DNA from: CAIVAT01 sp037128705
Lineage (GTDB): Bacteria; Bacteroidota; Bacteroidia; Bacteroidales; FEN-979
Assembly (NCBI GenBank): GCA_037128705.1
Contig: JBAXVX010000015.1
Coordinates: 30,357-94,356 of the forward strand
Reading direction: 5' to 3'
Length of the DNA: 64,000 bases
Part shown: positions 50,644 through 60,085 of the stretch, in pieces
How the letters are laid out: each line of letters starts with the position of its first letter
Position numbering within the stretch: the stretch's first letter is position 1
Notes under the pieces: model-generated
Told to the model about the DNA's origin: nothing
Databases searched by the model: none
Seen by the model: only the letters and a program-made list of their open reading frames with translations
Position numbers and translations under genes: made by a program

Positions 50644-53592
50644 TTATAATTTTAAAGAAACCATGAACTGGTCATTCGGGAGCATGGGTCCATAGGCTCT
50701 TGAAAAACCAAATGAAAGCGTTGATTTGAGCAACGAGAATAATACCAGTTCAAGATCAAGCTGAACGCCTGATGAAAAGAAATTCAGCTGATCCTGGTCG
50801 TTGGCAATGTTGGTAAAAAGGCCCATTCCAAAAACAGTAAACCGTGCATAGGTTGAATAGAATCCCTTCAGTCCGAGACGTTTGAAACGGATCGGTTTAA
50901 AATTAACCTCCGTTGATATTTTTCCATAATTGAGCGCCGAAATTTCGTCAATCTCAACCCCCGGGAAACTTGACATTTCGCGATACTGCTGTGCCGAACG
51001 GTAATCAACATAGTTGTTTCCGAATCCGCCAAAGTAAAAGTAGGAGTTGGTTTTATCCGATTCCCCAAAACTCTGCCCGACCGATGTACGGAACCAAAGA
51101 GAGGTATTCCGGAGGGGAAGGAGGAATCCAAGATCAAAATTGTTGATCAGCTGGGGATAGAAGGTTTGTTTGGCGAAACTTGTAAATACAAAAGCACTCC
51201 AGTCGTACCCCTGTTCAGGTTCGATGGCCCCGAGAGATTTTCGTAAATAACTTTTGTGGTAATTGACCGTCGCAACATACAGGTTCTTGTAATCGGAGGC
51301 AACATTCTGATAAAAGGGCAGGGTTTCAAGGTCGCCATAGGCTGTGACTTTGGCCCACAATTCACTTTTGCCTGGTGAAAGCCTGTTAAACAATTTGTAA
51401 TATTTAGCCGAAACCGAATAACCCGCCCGGCTAAATTTGGTAGGGCCAAAAAGATCATAAAAATCGGCATAATTGTAATTCACATTGAAGGTCCAGTTCC
51501 AGATGTTATAATCAAGTGAAAGGTGAACGGTTTGTTTCAGGGGAAGGTTCGGGTTGGGTGTAAACGACCACTTCAGGGTCAATGAATTCAGGCCCATCGG
51601 ATCCATGAAATTCATCCGGTAACCTGCGGCAACATAATCTTTATACCCCTGGATGATCGGATAGGCACTGGCCAGCCTGATCTCCTTGATGGGCACGTAC
51701 CGTTTCTCGGTTACGTCGAGTGAATCGAGATTGATTATCGACGGAGGCGGGAGGATCCACGATTCAACCTGCGGGTACTTTTTGTAAATTTTCTGACCCA
51801 GGAATTCAATGGCATTCACATCGACTGTTGTATCGATCTTCATGATTCCCGGGATCATCCCATTCTGGGCAAATTCGAGCACCAGCATCGAATCTTTTGA
51901 AATAGGCACCGGCCTGAAGAATCCGCTGGTGGCATTGGTTAGGATGTCGGCTTTGGACGTTTCAATCGAAATTCTGAATATATTAGAAGCTCCTGTATAA
52001 TAAGAAGTTCCAAAAAGAAATTTACCATCGGGCGAAAAAACGAAATTGGCTGCAGGGTTATCTTCAAATTCATAGATCAGCCTGAATTCCGATTTGCCTT
52101 CCAGGAGATCGGAAATCCGGAAGAGTACCAGTTTTTGCCGTCCCTGGATATCCGAAAGCGTTCCGGATAATAACTGTCCGTCAGGAGAAATATCGAGGTC
52201 GGAAAAGTCTTTTCCAAAGGGCAGCGTATACAATTCCTGCCATTTGGTATAGGGAGGTAAAATCCGGATCAGCGTTGACCGGCCGCTCATGCTTTGCACC
52301 CCGTAAACGGCATGGTCTCTCCGGTTATAAACGAGGTTGCCGGCCCGGTCATACTTGATCAGGTTCCTTATCTTGCCGGTTTTAACATTGATCGATTGCA
52401 GCCCACGCCAGTCGTTGTTGTGCGTCGAAGCAAAAAGGGTTTTTGTCGAATCATCATAGGCCAGGCTGGTCACATAATACAGGCTCGGGCTGGGCACCGG
52501 TGCTATTTTGGTCATCTCCCCGGTTTTAATATCAATGCTGGCTATATGGGCCAGCTTTCCGGGATAGTTCACCGCCATGTATATTTTACCGGCATCCTTA
52601 TCGTAACAGGGTCGTGAGGCGGATCCCAGTGGTTTTGGGGTGATTTTACGATACTGGCTCAGCGGTAGTTTGCTGATGGTTGCCAGATTTGCGTTTTGAA
52701 AATCATGTTCCCATTTGATCCAGTTATTCCATTCCTTCTGAATGGGAATTCCATAAACATGCCTGAACTGGTTTGCATAAAACCTCCGGCTTGTATCGGT
52801 CCGTGAATAAAACTCTTTGAGTTTTTCCAGCCCGAATTTATAGGCCAGGTAGCTGTCGAACCTGGTGCCATACAAGTAGGAATTCACCCCTACCTGAAAA
52901 TCAATGGCAGTTCCTTCCGTTTCAAGTCCGATCACGTTATAAAAGAAACTGCTGTCACGAACCATGGTCCGGAAAACCATTTCATCATATCCGCCCATCA
53001 CCCGTCCTACGCCGCCACTCATCCAGGTTTCCATAAATACTGCGATCCCTTCATGATACCACCGGGGAGAATACCAGCGTGGTGTCGTAAAATAGCTGTA
53101 TACCAGTGAAAGTGGATCCCTGTTGTCGGGTGTTACCTTTCCGCCAAAGATCTTCTGGAGCACGCGGTCACCTTTTGATGCCTTATCGCACATCACCTGG
53201 TGGGTGAGTTCATGGCTCATCAGCCATTGCATCCTTTCGTTTGATGGAACCACCGAAAAGGTGTAATCAAACGGGGAAACGCCAATGTTCAGAAAATTCC
53301 ACGGGATCACCATGGTGCCGCCATTGCCGACATCCCCAAAATCGTTGAAAAGGATATTGGTTGGGCAGGTAGGATCATAATCCCAGAAAGTCTTGTGAAA
53401 GATCAATGCATTTTCGAAAGCGCGAACCGTATGAGGGACAAGATACGAAGTGCTCTTGTCGAGAAAAACCAATTTCACATTCGCGGTTTGAAATTTTTGT
53501 ATCCGCGGCGAATGCTGCGAAAAGAGATGGATTGCTGGAAACAAAAAAAGGACTCCTGCGAGTCCTGCAATCTTTAGTAAATTTTTACTCAT
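50644..53592 (-). CDS. Gluzincin-like metallopeptidase with propeller and predicted barrel
   Basis: A 982-residue secreted protein. The signal peptide is LAGVLFLFPAIHLFSQ. Residues about 30-310 resemble peptidase MA gluzincins, with LMSHELTHQVM (HExxH) and a later WYHEGIAVFMETW that gives the third ligand. Residues about 325-610 form a TolB-like propeller (ISPDGQLLSGTLSDIQGRQ, FSPDGKFLFGTSYYTG). Residues about 640-982 alternate aromatic strands like an outer membrane barrel. It would be a surface or periplasmic protease anchored in the outer membrane. It follows the sigma/anti-sigma operon on the same strand. Confidence 0.82.
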   Translation of the reverse strand: MSKNLLKIAGLAGVLFLFPAIHLFSQHSPRIQKFQTANVKLVFLDKSTSYLVPHTVRAFENALIFHKTFWDYDPTCPTNILFNDFGDVGNGGTMVIPWNFLNIGVSPFDYTFSVVPSNERMQWLMSHELTHQVMCDKASKGDRVLQKIFGGKVTPDNRDPLSLVYSYFTTPRWYSPRWYHEGIAVFMETWMSGGVGRVMGGYDEMVFRTMVRDSSFFYNVIGLETEGTAIDFQVGVNSYLYGTRFDSYLAYKFGLEKLKEFYSRTDTSRRFYANQFRHVYGIPIQKEWNNWIKWEHDFQNANLATISKLPLSQYRKITPKPLGSASRPCYDKDAGKIYMAVNYPGKLAHIASIDIKTGEMTKIAPVPSPSLYYVTSLAYDDSTKTLFASTHNNDWRGLQSINVKTGKIRNLIKYDRAGNLVYNRRDHAVYGVQSMSGRSTLIRILPPYTKWQELYTLPFGKDFSDLDISPDGQLLSGTLSDIQGRQKLVLFRISDLLEGKSEFRLIYEFEDNPAANFVFSPDGKFLFGTSYYTGASNIFRISIETSKADILTNATSGFFRPVPISKDSMLVLEFAQNGMIPGIMKIDTTVDVNAIEFLGQKIYKKYPQVESWILPPPSIINLDSLDVTEKRYVPIKEIRLASAYPIIQGYKDYVAAGYRMNFMDPMGLNSLTLKWSFTPNPNLPLKQTVHLSLDYNIWNWTFNVNYNYADFYDLFGPTKFSRAGYSVSAKYYKLFNRLSPGKSELWAKVTAYGDLETLPFYQNVASDYKNLYVATVNYHKSYLRKSLGAIEPEQGYDWSAFVFTSFAKQTFYPQLINNFDLGFLLPLRNTSLWFRTSVGQSFGESDKTNSYFYFGGFGNNYVDYRSAQQYREMSSFPGVEIDEISALNYGKISTEVNFKPIRFKRLGLKGFYSTYARFTVFGMGLFTNIANDQDQLNFFSSGVQLDLELVLFSLLKSTLSFGFSRAYGPMLPNDQFMVSLKL

Positions 53593-53642
53593 ATGTGATA
53601 ATCATCTGTACGCTGTTAAAATCATTCAGTATGCCTTTATAA

Positions 53643-54968
53643 TCATCTGTCAGATTCCACACCCAGAGTACCACCCTGGTTGTTCAAAACACCTACGATT
53701 CCAATAGGACTTGAACCCAGGGGAACAACAGACCCCAGCGCCCCACCCTGGGCGCAAATAGCGCTTATTGCATTGATTGAAATATTGTTTAACGTCATAC
53801 CTATCGCCTGGTTCTGAACTATACTTTTAATGTCGTAACTCGAGGCAACCATGTTCAGTGCCCCGGCAGAGAAATAGGCAACAGCTCCATAATTCTGAGT
53901 CCCGCAAAGTATTGCATTAAATTGAGCATTCGACAACTGGTTTTGCAAAATTGGAACGCTTCCTACAATGAATTGAAGGCTTCCTTTATCATATATCACA
54001 ATGCTTCCAATAAGAGCAGACCCCAGGTCTTTGCTGGTTGATCCTACTGCCGCGATTTGTTGCGATTGAAGAATCAGATTGATTTCCGGGCCCGAGTTTA
54101 AAGTCACCACTCCTTTGACAACAATATTCTCAAGGTTACCTGCATTTGCAATAGCCCCAACGGTTTGCTGTGCCGAAGCGGGAATTATCACATTTAATGA
54201 TCCTTGTGAACCGGCCGCTTGCGATCCAACAACCAGGCCGTGTGAGCTAATCTGAAGGACGTTCAAACCAGGTTGTGAGGACAGCGCATAGGATATGAGC
54301 GCTGCACCCAAAGGTTTATCCTGCAGTATAGCTGCCATCTGGACTCCCTTGACAAGCAGCTGGTCGCGTATGGATTTCAGGCTAGCCAGTTCCGTTTTAC
54401 GTGCCTTGAGGGTTTTATTGGTAAGCATGAAATTATCCATGCTCTTCATGGCCACTTCCAGAATGGAATCTTTTTCAGTCAGGTTGCTTACGTAATTACC
54501 GAAATCACGGAGATTTCTCTCAACATCCGCCGATTGATCAGACTCATCTTTCAAATAAAAGCCTGTCAGCATGCTGATGGTCGTGCCCAGGGTTTTGTTG
54601 TTGTTCTTGATAAAATCGGAATAGTCCTGCAAAACCGTCACCGAGGCACATCCACCCTCCTGGCTGCAGATTCCATGCTCCTGGAATTTGGTGACACACG
54701 AATCAATTTTATAGCTGAGATCCTGTGTGAACAGCGAGAAATAGATTAAACCCTGGATCATGCCCTTTAATTTGGCCGTATCTGAAGTAACCTCACTCCT
54801 GAGTTTAACATCCGCCTCGGTCATCTGGCTCTTATGGTATTTATCTGCCTTACCAAAGGTACCTGAGGTCAGTCCGCTGAATACTGTTGGGAAGAGGAAG
54901 GATACCCCGATGATCAGTATGGCAACGACCACGATGACCCCAATGACTATTTTAACTTGCTTTTTCAT
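53643..54968 (-). CDS. Membrane-anchored protein of unknown function with Gly/Ala/Ser-rich end
   Basis: A 441-residue protein. One N-terminal membrane helix (about 5-28, VKIVIGVIVVVAILIIGVSF) is followed by a helical region to about 210 with four cysteines (SCVTKFQEHGICSQEGGC). The second half (about 230-441) is a run of hydrophobic Gly/Ala/Gln/Asn/Ser phrases such as VVGSQAAGSQGSLNVIIPASAQQ and QNQLSNAQFNAILCGTQNYGA, possibly beta-repeat or adhesin-like. No family recognised. It comes 21 bases after the anti-sigma gene, so it is probably part of or controlled by that unit. Confidence 0.7.
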   Translation of the reverse strand: MKKQVKIVIGVIVVVAILIIGVSFLFPTVFSGLTSGTFGKADKYHKSQMTEADVKLRSEVTSDTAKLKGMIQGLIYFSLFTQDLSYKIDSCVTKFQEHGICSQEGGCASVTVLQDYSDFIKNNNKTLGTTISMLTGFYLKDESDQSADVERNLRDFGNYVSNLTEKDSILEVAMKSMDNFMLTNKTLKARKTELASLKSIRDQLLVKGVQMAAILQDKPLGAALISYALSSQPGLNVLQISSHGLVVGSQAAGSQGSLNVIIPASAQQTVGAIANAGNLENIVVKGVVTLNSGPEINLILQSQQIAAVGSTSKDLGSALIGSIVIYDKGSLQFIVGSVPILQNQLSNAQFNAILCGTQNYGAVAYFSAGALNMVASSYDIKSIVQNQAIGMTLNNISINAISAICAQGGALGSVVPLGSSPIGIVGVLNNQGGTLGVESDR

Positions 54969-54989
54969 GGCTTATATTTGTTTTGATTT

Positions 54990-55772
54990 CTATTCCTTGT
55001 TAACCTGAACTGAATTCTGGTAAATGGGTGAATCGTTCTGATAGATCTTGAAGTCGATGTTGTGTGGTAAACTGTTCTTGTTGTAAAGCTGGAAAATGAA
55101 TTTATTGTCACCGACATTGTTGATCTGAATGAAGTTCCCCGCGGCCGTGGCCGTAGACTGGTCGTTTACGCTTAAATTCTGGACATTCAGCACATTAAAA
55201 TTATTGTAATCGAATTCGATGGTCGATTTTACAGGGTAAAGGGAAGAGAGGTCAACCCTCACTTCAACTATTTTGGTGGAGTAACGGACATTGCACACCG
55301 CCTTGGTCAGGCCGCTTTCATATTGCAGTACATCCGCTGTTTTCATGTTGTCGAACGAACGGGAATCGTAAAATGTTCCCTTCATCTCTGAAGTATCAGA
55401 GCCGGAACCTTTGAGGTCGGCCTTTAAGAAACTGAACAGGACAAAACCCGCGAAAACGCCCAGCACAAATGAAAAGCCGAATTTAACCACGGGACGTGAC
55501 CAAAAACTCCGTACTACCAGGATTTCTGATCTCTTCGGCGGTTGTTTATAGGTTTCCATATTGATCCTTTTTAAGATTTCCGGTTTTAAATCGATGTCGA
55601 TAAATTGTGTATGCTCAAGTTCGACATGTTTCTGTATCAATTCCCACTCCTTTGAATACTGAGCTGCTTCAGGATGGTCAGCAAGGTAGCTCTCCAGTTC
55701 ACGATGCTCTTCTGCGCTCAGTTCCCCGTCCAGCTTCCTGTGTATTTTTCCGATGATTTCTTTTTCAGTCAT
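54990..55772 (-). CDS. Anti-sigma factor (membrane protein)
   Basis: A 260-residue membrane protein from the ATG at 55772 (MTEKEIIGKIHRKLDGEL); an earlier start at 55793 is possible. The first 60 residues look like an anti-sigma domain, rich in acidic residues (ELESYLADHPEAAQYSKEWE), but no His-x3-Cys-x2-Cys zinc motif is present. One membrane helix lies near 96-115, followed by a periplasmic domain of about 140 residues. It overlaps the sigma gene by 8 bases and would inhibit it. Confidence 0.8.
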   Translation of the reverse strand: MTEKEIIGKIHRKLDGELSAEEHRELESYLADHPEAAQYSKEWELIQKHVELEHTQFIDIDLKPEILKRINMETYKQPPKRSEILVVRSFWSRPVVKFGFSFVLGVFAGFVLFSFLKADLKGSGSDTSEMKGTFYDSRSFDNMKTADVLQYESGLTKAVCNVRYSTKIVEVRVDLSSLYPVKSTIEFDYNNFNVLNVQNLSVNDQSTATAAGNFIQINNVGDNKFIFQLYNKNSLPHNIDFKIYQNDSPIYQNSVQVNKE

Positions 55773-56310
55773 TTTCAAAAAATCCGTTTGCAACCAATCC
55801 TTTTCTTAACTGTTCCCTGGCTATAAATAACCTGGAACGAACTTTTTTTACCGGGATGTGGGTTGTTTCCGCAATCTCTTCATAGGATAACCCACAATAA
55901 TATTTCAACAACACCAACACCCTGTAATCTTCTTCCATTTTGCGCAATTCATGGCGAAGTAATTTACTTTTTCCTTCGCTGCCATTGGCTTCCGGTGTTT
56001 CAACCGATGCCGGATCGACCTTGTCAAGCCTTTCCGTTGGTGGTTTTTTCCTGTTCCAACTGATTGCCTCATTCACGGCAATCCTGTAAATCCAGCTGAA
56101 AAACCGAAACCGAAAATCAAACCCGCCCATTTTTTCAAAAGCCTTCACAAAAACATCCTGGGTAAGATCTCTGGCGGTTTCGTAGTCACCAACCATGCGC
56201 ATCATCATGTTAAAGATCGTTTTCTGATACCTGTCAACCAGTACTTCGAAGGAGGAAATGCTTCCGTGAATTACCTCATAAACTAGCTCGTTATCATCCT
56301 TCGTTACCAT
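55765..56310 (-). CDS. ECF RNA polymerase sigma factor
   Basis: About 181 residues from the ATG at 56310 (MVTKDDNELVYEVIHGS); a longer start at 56358 gives a hydrophobic leader that does not fit the family. Region 2 reads ETARDLTQDVFVKAFEKMGGF with SWIYRIAVNEAISWNRKKPP, region 4 DYRVLVLLKYYCGLSYEEIAE with VRSRLFIAREQLRKG. It overlaps the anti-sigma gene and follows a PrsW-type protease gene after 55 bases. Together they look like a complete stress pathway. Confidence 0.9.
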   Translation of the reverse strand: MVTKDDNELVYEVIHGSISSFEVLVDRYQKTIFNMMMRMVGDYETARDLTQDVFVKAFEKMGGFDFRFRFFSWIYRIAVNEAISWNRKKPPTERLDKVDPASVETPEANGSEGKSKLLRHELRKMEEDYRVLVLLKYYCGLSYEEIAETTHIPVKKVRSRLFIAREQLRKGLVANGFFEND

Positions 56311-56365
56311 AATTACGATAAAAATGTTAAAAGTTGGTGAAAGGTAGAAAAAAAACAATCAGGTG

Positions 56366-57373
56366 CTAACCTTTTTCAAGCATATAAAGTTTCCACAAAT
56401 CTTTTTTGTTCATCCGCAGTACGGGTGCAATTGCAAGGTATCCGCCCCGTCCAATGCTTTTCTTCAGCGCTTTCAACTCCCGGAGTTTTACCTGCAAATC
56501 AGGATCCGGCGGGACGATCAGGTCATTCTCTTTGAGCATCATCAAGCTTTTGGCCTTCATCGAAAGTTCAAGGTAGAGGCTGATGAAGCAGTACATATCC
56601 AACACCACCTCTCCGGCGAAATGTTCCTTCAGGGAGACAAGGAAACTCCCTGTTTTGGTTTGTGAGAACTGCCCCTTCCTGATCATCCTGAGTATACTTA
56701 CCTCGGAATCAAATTCCAGTTCAAGCCAATCCCGGATCGATTTTTCATTGGCATTAAAGATAATAATAATGGATAGCGGCACCACGAGGATAATGATCAC
56801 AGTTGAAACAAGCGGGGAGACCAGAAACTGGTTAAAAACACCGTGAATCAGAATGGCTGCCAGCAAGCCTGAGATGGATGCCAATCCGAAGCTTGAATGC
56901 CGGTTCAGCGCACTCATGCAGAGAATCCCGAATATCGCGGGTGTTCCGCCATGCATGATGGCTGTTCCAAATCCCCGGGTGATCCAGATCATCAGGTTGC
57001 TGTCATTCCCGGCGAACTGGGAAAGATAGAATATGTTTTCGGCAAATGAAAAGGCAGCCCCGATTGAAAATCCATAGATGGCCCCGTCAATCATGAATCC
57101 TATTTTATTTCTCTTTATCAGGACCCATAACAACCCGCATTTCAGAAATTCTTCCACAAAGGGGGCAATAAAACTGGAATAGGCTTCAAAACTCACCTCT
57201 AAATGGTTCAACAGGAAGGTATTCAGAAAAAAACTAAGCCCCGAACTCACCAGTCCCCACGCGAGGCATGCTAAAAGCAAAGTTTTACTGACCAGTTTCA
57301 GGCTGTCGAGATACAAAAGCATGATCAGGAACAGAAAAACGGGGATCAGGCAAACAAAAATTTTAACTATCAT
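56366..57373 (-). CDS. PrsW family intramembrane protease
   Basis: A 335-residue polytopic protein of the PrsW family, which cleaves anti-sigma factors (RsiW in Bacillus). The EExxK motif is Glu74-Glu75-x2-Lys78 (FVEEFLKCG), an FxxxE motif is in AFSFAENIFY, and the last histidine is in LIHGVFNQF, where the usual HxxxD reads HxxxN. About eight membrane helices, and a cytoplasmic tail of some 110 residues. It sits just upstream of the ECF sigma/anti-sigma pair on the same strand, which makes the anti-sigma factor its likely substrate. Confidence 0.88.
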   Translation of the reverse strand: MIVKIFVCLIPVFLFLIMLLYLDSLKLVSKTLLLACLAWGLVSSGLSFFLNTFLLNHLEVSFEAYSSFIAPFVEEFLKCGLLWVLIKRNKIGFMIDGAIYGFSIGAAFSFAENIFYLSQFAGNDSNLMIWITRGFGTAIMHGGTPAIFGILCMSALNRHSSFGLASISGLLAAILIHGVFNQFLVSPLVSTVIIILVVPLSIIIIFNANEKSIRDWLELEFDSEVSILRMIRKGQFSQTKTGSFLVSLKEHFAGEVVLDMYCFISLYLELSMKAKSLMMLKENDLIVPPDPDLQVKLRELKALKKSIGRGGYLAIAPVLRMNKKDLWKLYMLEKG

Positions 57374-57391
57374 TTGGTATCTGTGGTTTTA

Positions 57392-58651
57392 TTATTTACA
57401 CCGACAGCTGAGCTTGTACTCCTTTGCAATTTTATCTGTTTTGTCCATCACCCGCATGAGGTTCCCTCCCCATATTTTCCGGATCTTATTTTTTGAATAG
57501 CCCCGTTTTACAAGTTCAAGGGTGATATTGCCCATCTCACTCACATCAAAACACCCGTCAACGCCGCCTCCGCCATCAAAATCTGTCCCAATGCCGACAT
57601 GGCTGATACCGGCAACCTGTACGATGTGATCAATGTGATCCACAACATCTGAAACAGTGGCCAGCTTTTGAGGGAATAGCTCATTTACCGCATTCCAATC
57701 GTCATGTGCTGCTTTCATTTCATCCTCAGTCAGCCCGTCAAAATCATGATACTTCACCCGAACCGCATGCCGGGCTGAGTCGCGCCTTGGGTTGGGATCA
57801 GGCTTCTTTACATAATCACTGAGGATGCACATCTGCACAACGCCCCCGTTTTTTGCAATCGCCCTGAGCAAATCATCCGTCAGGTTCCGTGGATTGTCGC
57901 ACAAGGCCCTGGCACAGGAATGTGAAGCAATGACAGGCACTTTCGTCACGGATAGCACATCCAGCAATGATTTGTCTGAAATGTGCGAAACATCGATCAT
58001 CATCCCCACATGGTTCATCTCCCTGACCACCTCATATCCAAACGGACTCAGTCCGTTATGTTCAAGGGTATCGGTTGAAGAGTCGCAAATATCATTGTTC
58101 TTTGTATGACAGAGGGTGATATAGCGTGAGCCCCGGAGATAATAGGTGCTGATCAGTGAAAGGTCTTTGCCAATCGCATATCCGTTCTCCACACCAATAA
58201 AAACTGCCCGTTTGTCTGCTTTTTTTAACTGGATGGCATCGGCGGGTGAAACTGCCAGCCCTGCCAGGTTGTGGTTTCGCATCACCACCGCATCAATGGT
58301 ATCGAACAGCATGGTCGCCTTGATCCTGACTTTTTCAAAAGCTTCAGGGTTGCGGGGGCCCTGTGAAACAAAGACCCCAAAAAAGGCGCCGTCAAGGCCA
58401 CCTTCCTTCATGCGGGGAAAATCGATTTTTGAATAATCTTTCCTGGGGTCATGTCTCACCGACATGTCAAATCCCTTCTGGTTCAACCGAAGGGGCGTAT
58501 CGGTATGCGAGTCGATCGTCAGAACGGCATGATGAATTTCCGCTGCCTTTTTTTCAAGGTTCCCGGTCTTCCTGGCTGCTACACTCGTTGATGAGAACAT
58601 CATAATCATTATGATCGACAGGGTTGAAATTTTATTCAGGAATCGAGGCAT
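57392..58651 (-). CDS. Membrane dipeptidase (M19 family)
   Basis: A 419-residue metallopeptidase of family M19 (renal dipeptidase). The signal peptide is LSIIMIMMFSSTSVAA. Zinc ligands occur in TIDSHTDTPLRL, ENGYAIGKDLSL and VPVIASHSCARAL, and the later GIGTDFDGG motif is conserved. It cleaves L-D or L-L dipeptides and some beta-lactams in the periplasm. 14 bases upstream ends pdxJ; 18 bases downstream starts the PrsW gene. Confidence 0.93.
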   Translation of the reverse strand: MPRFLNKISTLSIIMIMMFSSTSVAARKTGNLEKKAAEIHHAVLTIDSHTDTPLRLNQKGFDMSVRHDPRKDYSKIDFPRMKEGGLDGAFFGVFVSQGPRNPEAFEKVRIKATMLFDTIDAVVMRNHNLAGLAVSPADAIQLKKADKRAVFIGVENGYAIGKDLSLISTYYLRGSRYITLCHTKNNDICDSSTDTLEHNGLSPFGYEVVREMNHVGMMIDVSHISDKSLLDVLSVTKVPVIASHSCARALCDNPRNLTDDLLRAIAKNGGVVQMCILSDYVKKPDPNPRRDSARHAVRVKYHDFDGLTEDEMKAAHDDWNAVNELFPQKLATVSDVVDHIDHIVQVAGISHVGIGTDFDGGGGVDGCFDVSEMGNITLELVKRGYSKNKIRKIWGGNLMRVMDKTDKIAKEYKLSCRCK

Positions 58652-58665
58652 CGCATTTCGTACTT

Positions 58666-59379
58666 TCAGTGTAATTGTCTTCTGTATAACTGTATGGTAT
58701 TCTCGAGTCCGAAATAGAGTGCATCACAGATCAGTGCATGTCCAATCGAAACCTCCAGCAAACCAGGTATTTGTTCGGCAAAATATTTGATATTCATCAG
58801 GTTAAGATCGTGACCTGCATTGATGCCCAGTCCGGATTCGGTTGCAAAAGTTGCGGCATGGATAAAGGGCTTAATGGCTTCTTCCCTGGAGGAAGGATAC
58901 ATTCTGGCATAGGACTCCGTATAGAGTTCTATGCGGTCGGTTCCGGTTTTTGCCGCGTTGCGGATCAAACCCGGGTTGGAATCAATAAAAATGGAGGTTC
59001 TGATATGGTGGTGATGAAATTCGGCAATGATTTCCTGCAGGAACGATTCATGCAGAATGGTATCCCACCCGGCATTGGAAGTCAGCACACCCGGAGGATC
59101 GGGGACCAGGGTGACCTGCGCGGGAAGAACACGGATCACAAGATCCACAAATTCACGGGATGGATAACCCTCTATGTTAAACTCCGTGGTTAACATGGGT
59201 TTCAGCTCTAATACATCCTTATATCGGATGTGCCGCTCATCAGGCCGGGGATGTACAGTAATGCCCTGGGCTCCAAACCGCTCACAATCAACAGCTGCCT
59301 TTAAAACATTGGGAAGATCTCCTCCCCTGGCATTGCGCAAAGTTGCAATTTTATTGATATTGACGCTTAATTTGGTCAT
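58666..59379 (-). CDS. pdxJ: Pyridoxine 5'-phosphate synthase PdxJ
   Basis: A 237-residue TIM barrel that condenses 1-deoxyxylulose 5-phosphate with aminoacetone phosphate in de novo vitamin B6 synthesis. The start at 59379 (MTKLSVNINKIATLRNARGG) matches the family and is downstream of the promoter box; an upstream extension to 59499 is not plausible. Conserved parts are GITVHPRPDERHI, NIEGYPS, VTLVPDPPGVLTSN, GINAGHDLNL and SIGHALICDAL. PLP-enzymes in the window (desulfurase, cysteine synthase, aminomutase) use its product. Confidence 0.95.
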   Translation of the reverse strand: MTKLSVNINKIATLRNARGGDLPNVLKAAVDCERFGAQGITVHPRPDERHIRYKDVLELKPMLTTEFNIEGYPSREFVDLVIRVLPAQVTLVPDPPGVLTSNAGWDTILHESFLQEIIAEFHHHHIRTSIFIDSNPGLIRNAAKTGTDRIELYTESYARMYPSSREEAIKPFIHAATFATESGLGINAGHDLNLMNIKYFAEQIPGLLEVSIGHALICDALYFGLENTIQLYRRQLH

Positions 59380-59396
59380 TAAAGTCTTGTATAATG

Positions 59397-59404
59397 CAAA
59401 TCTA
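59397..59404 (-). promoter_or_regulatory. Minus-strand -7 box for pdxJ
   Basis: CAAATCTA on the plus strand reads TAGATTTG on the minus strand, matching TAnnTTTG, 17 bases upstream of the pdxJ start. Confidence 0.6.
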
Positions 59405-59465
59405 CAATAAAACTCAAAAAACAGCAGATTCTTTATGCTATTTTGATCCAATAAAAAGGAATATG

Positions 59466-59473
59466 TATCTTTA
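59466..59473 (+). promoter_or_regulatory. Possible -7 box for dtd
   Basis: TATCTTTA differs from TAnnTTTG only in the last base and lies 41 bases before the dtd start. Confidence 0.35.
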
Positions 59474-59514
59474 GGCTCCTTCTCTGACCATTTCAACATG
59501 AAACCTGCTTCATC

Positions 59515-59967
59515 ATGAGAGTCGTAGTACAGCGTGTATCAATATCTTCGGTATCAGTCAATGCGGAAGTTATCGGAAAAATCGGCCCGGGATTACTGGT
59601 CCTGCTGGGGGTGGAAACCGGAGATCAGGAGGGTGATATTGAATGGCTTTGCAACAAGCTGGTAAATTTGAGGATCTTCAATGATGATGCGGGCGTGATG
59701 AATTGTTCCGTGAAGGATTCGGGGGGTGATGTTCTGGTTGTAAGCCAATTTACCCTGCATGCCAGTACGAAAAAAGGCAACCGGCCTTCTTACATCCGTG
59801 CGGCAGACCCTGAAACTGCGAATGATTTTTACATTAAATTCATTGATGGGCTGGAGTCACTTCTCGGGAAAAAAGTTCAATCAGGAAAATTCGGCGCCAT
59901 GATGGAGGTTTCACTTGTAAACGACGGGCCGGTGACCATCCTCATGGATACGAAAAATAAAGAATAG
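59515..59967 (+). CDS. dtd: D-aminoacyl-tRNA deacylase
   Basis: A 150-residue DTD family enzyme that removes D-amino acids (and glycine) wrongly joined to tRNA. It has the N-terminal MRVVVQRVSISSVSV strand, the active-site SQFTLHA motif near residue 80 and the second conserved site NDGPVTI near 139 that cross the dimer interface. Length is typical. It is monocistronic and divergent from pdxJ. Confidence 0.96.
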   Translation: MRVVVQRVSISSVSVNAEVIGKIGPGLLVLLGVETGDQEGDIEWLCNKLVNLRIFNDDAGVMNCSVKDSGGDVLVVSQFTLHASTKKGNRPSYIRAADPETANDFYIKFIDGLESLLGKKVQSGKFGAMMEVSLVNDGPVTILMDTKNKE

Positions 59968-60036
59968 TTATTCGGTCCCTGCTTCCCCTTAACAATAATT
60001 TAACAAGGAGCTATTGCACATGACAAATAGTATGTG

Positions 60037-60044
60037 TAATTTTG
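60037..60044 (+). promoter_or_regulatory. Promoter for the small Cys/Lys-rich gene
   Basis: TAATTTTG matches TAnnTTTG; a TTG at 60014-60016 lies 20 bases before it, as in the Bacteroidota -33/-7 arrangement. The start codon is 42 bases downstream. Confidence 0.65.
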
Positions 60045-60085
60045 TACCATTATTGAATTGTAAACAAATCCAAAACGCAAATACC

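Noticed and set aside
55765..56358. Longer start for the sigma factor at 56358
   Set aside because: It would add a hydrophobic 16-residue leader unlike any sigma factor; the ATG at 56310 fits region 2 spacing.
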